NCBI GenBank assembly: GCA_031273985.1
Contig: JAISQV010000281.1
Coordinates: 1-6,276 of the forward strand
From: Spirochaetaceae bacterium
Lineage (GTDB): Bacteria; Spirochaetota; Spirochaetia; Treponematales; Breznakiellaceae
Direction of reading: 5' to 3'
DNA length: 6,276 nucleotides
Positions 5,610-6,276 of this stretch are shown here, piece after piece. The translations under genes were made by a program, and so were the position numbers. The notes under the pieces were generated by a model. It was not told the DNA's origin, did not search any database, and was given only the letters and a program-made list of their open reading frames with translations. How positions within the stretch are numbered: position 1 is the first letter of the stretch; each line of letters begins with the position of its first letter.

Positions 5610-6101
5610 CTAATCCTTCAAGTGGGCAAGCAGCATACGCCCCGCCTGCCGCGCATTCACCAGAATATCCGGGTCCGGGATTCTGCCGGGAAGGGGAAAC
5701 TGCTCCTCCACAACAAACTGATAAGGCGTAACCCTGAAAACCCTGAGCGAGACCCGGCGGGGCTCCAGCGGCCCCCTGCCGTCCCAGGCCCGGTAATCCA
5801 GAAGGGCCAGAATAAGAAACTCCACGCCGCCTTCCCGCGCATCATAAAAATCCCGCATAAATTCCGGGGGAAGCTCCTCCCGCGCGGGGCTGCCAAGCCG
5901 CAGTATGGGCGCATTGCTCACAATGTGGCCCGCGTCAAAAAAGGCGTCCATAAGACCCGTCTCCCAGCGGTTCGAGGCATCGGAGCTCGGCGCCTCCCGT
6001 GAAAGCCCGGTCTCCCCCACGATGAAAGAAACGGTATGAGCCGGAAGCGGCGCGGCGCTGAGGGCAAGAAGGACGGCAAGAACAGGCCGGTACGAATGCA
6101 T
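5610..6101 (-). CDS. Small exported protein of unknown function
   Basis: I do not recognise a named family. The 163-residue product has a clear Sec signal peptide, M-H-S-Y-R-P-V-L-A-V-L-L-A-L-S-A-A-P-L-P-A, with likely cleavage after A21; there is no Cys, so it is not a lipoprotein. The mature part (about 142 residues) looks like a compact alpha/beta domain: strand T-V-S-F-I-V-G-E, helix around W-E-T-G-L-M-D-A-F-F-D-A-G-H-I-V, strand V-E-F-L-I-L-A-L-L-D-Y, strand V-S-L-R-V-F-R-V, strand Q-F-V-V-E-E-Q-F, and a final helix. The pattern is loosely like periplasmic LpoB/TolB-N-type domains, an inference only. The ATG at 6101-6099 has a strong GGAGGT. The TAG at 5612-5610 is three bases before the SPOR-domain gene, so both are co-translated from one mRNA and may work together in the envelope. 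Confidence 0.82.
   Translation of the reverse strand: MHSYRPVLAVLLALSAAPLPAHTVSFIVGETGLSREAPSSDASNRWETGLMDAFFDAGHIVSNAPILRLGSPAREELPPEFMRDFYDAREGGVEFLILALLDYRAWDGRGPLEPRRVSLRVFRVTPYQFVVEEQFPLPGRIPDPDILVNARQAGRMLLAHLKD
5614..5618 (-). promoter_or_regulatory. Ribosome binding site for the SPOR-domain gene
   Basis: AAGGA on the minus strand, seven bases before the ATG at 5606, lies inside the last codons of the upstream gene. It fixes the start and indicates coupled translation of the pair. Confidence 0.6.
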
Positions 6102-6105
6102 GGAA

Positions 6106-6111
6106 ACCTCC
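6106..6111 (-). promoter_or_regulatory. Ribosome binding site for the small exported protein
   Basis: GGAGGT on the minus strand, four bases before the ATG at 6101, is the strongest Shine-Dalgarno of the window's minus-strand genes and supports that start. Confidence 0.7.
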
Positions 6112-6150
6112 GTTCAATCTATCGGCAGAAAGCAGGGCGGGCTGTAATAA

Positions 6151-6156
6151 GTTATA
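6151..6156 (-). promoter_or_regulatory. Possible -10 element for the two-gene minus-strand operon
   Basis: TATAAC on the minus strand sits in the only AT-rich patch (6145-6158) upstream of the operon, about 50 bases before the ATG at 6101. No -35 consensus lies 17 bases upstream, where the sequence is a G run, so the call is weak. Confidence 0.25.
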
Positions 6157-6163
6157 AAGGGGA

Positions 6164-6250
6164 GGGGGCCGAGCCCCCTACGCCGGAGCCTCCTCCCCGC
6201 TTCGCGGGTCCGGGGTCTCCGGCTACCCCCGTGCGGGGCTCTGCCCCGCA
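6164..6250. repeat. Cluster of GC-rich palindromes, likely dispersed intergenic repeat
   Basis: Three consecutive foldable units are visible. First, GGGGGC/GCCCCC at 6164-6178 with loop CGA. Second, GCCGGAG (6182-6188) with CTCCGGC (6217-6223), enclosing CCCGC/GCGGG around a TTC loop (6196-6208). Third, an eight-base perfect stem at 6232-6250 with loop TCT. The first and third share the GGGGC-nnn-GCCCC core. No open reading frame is supported in this stretch, which continues GC-rich to the window end. It resembles REP-like intergenic elements; copy number cannot be judged from this window. The individual stems lack T runs, so they are not typical terminators. Confidence 0.6.
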
Positions 6251-6276
6251 ACGCCCCGTCCTCTCTCCCCGTGCCC

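Overview
This window carries five plus-strand genes on the left and three minus-strand genes on the right, converging near position 2912. The DNA is strongly GC-rich. The left half holds recognisable housekeeping genes. The right half holds three exported proteins of low or unknown similarity. The combination of a CarD-type regulator, ispD and ispF side by side, an Nth-type glycosylase, an FtsB/DivIC-like protein and exported proteins with treponeme-like sequence suggests a spirochaete, probably a GC-rich relative of Treponema. That placement rests on remembered family resemblance and is moderately confident at best.

Positions 1-2372 (plus strand) look like one tightly packed operon. It begins with the 3' part of a CarD/CdnL transcription factor cut by the window edge. 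It continues with ispD and ispF, consecutive catalytic steps of the MEP isoprenoid pathway apart from the kinase IspE, and ends with nth, a [4Fe-4S] base-excision glycosylase. Gaps and overlaps are only a few bases. The ispD/ispF junction is the most unusual spot. The conserved IspF N-terminus (R-I-G-x-G-x-D-x-H) runs upstream of any ATG, GTG or TTG, through a six-C run that sits just after a Shine-Dalgarno-like GGAGGT. IspF therefore starts at a CTG, or is made as an IspD-IspF fusion by a -1 frameshift, or was separated from ispD by a one-base error in the C run.

Positions 2373-2901 hold a 94-base spacer and an FtsB/DivIC-like division protein with an extra C-terminal membrane segment. It converges on the minus-strand block with a 20-base gap.

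Positions 6101-2922 (minus strand) encode, in order of transcription, a 163-residue exported protein, a 567-residue protein with a degenerate double-psi barrel, a very long Pro/Ala-rich linker and a C-terminal SPOR domain, and a 298-residue exported protein. The first two are three bases apart and both have good ribosome binding sites, so they form an operon. The third has its own plausible sigma-70 promoter (17-base spacer) and a GC-rich hairpin in its leader. The SPOR domain suggests a cell-envelope role at sites of peptidoglycan remodelling. The roles of the other two are unknown.

Positions 6112-6276 are non-coding: a short AT-rich patch that may hold the operon promoter, then a cluster of GC-rich palindromes resembling a dispersed intergenic repeat. 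No RNA gene, CRISPR array, transposase or wholly novel system was seen.
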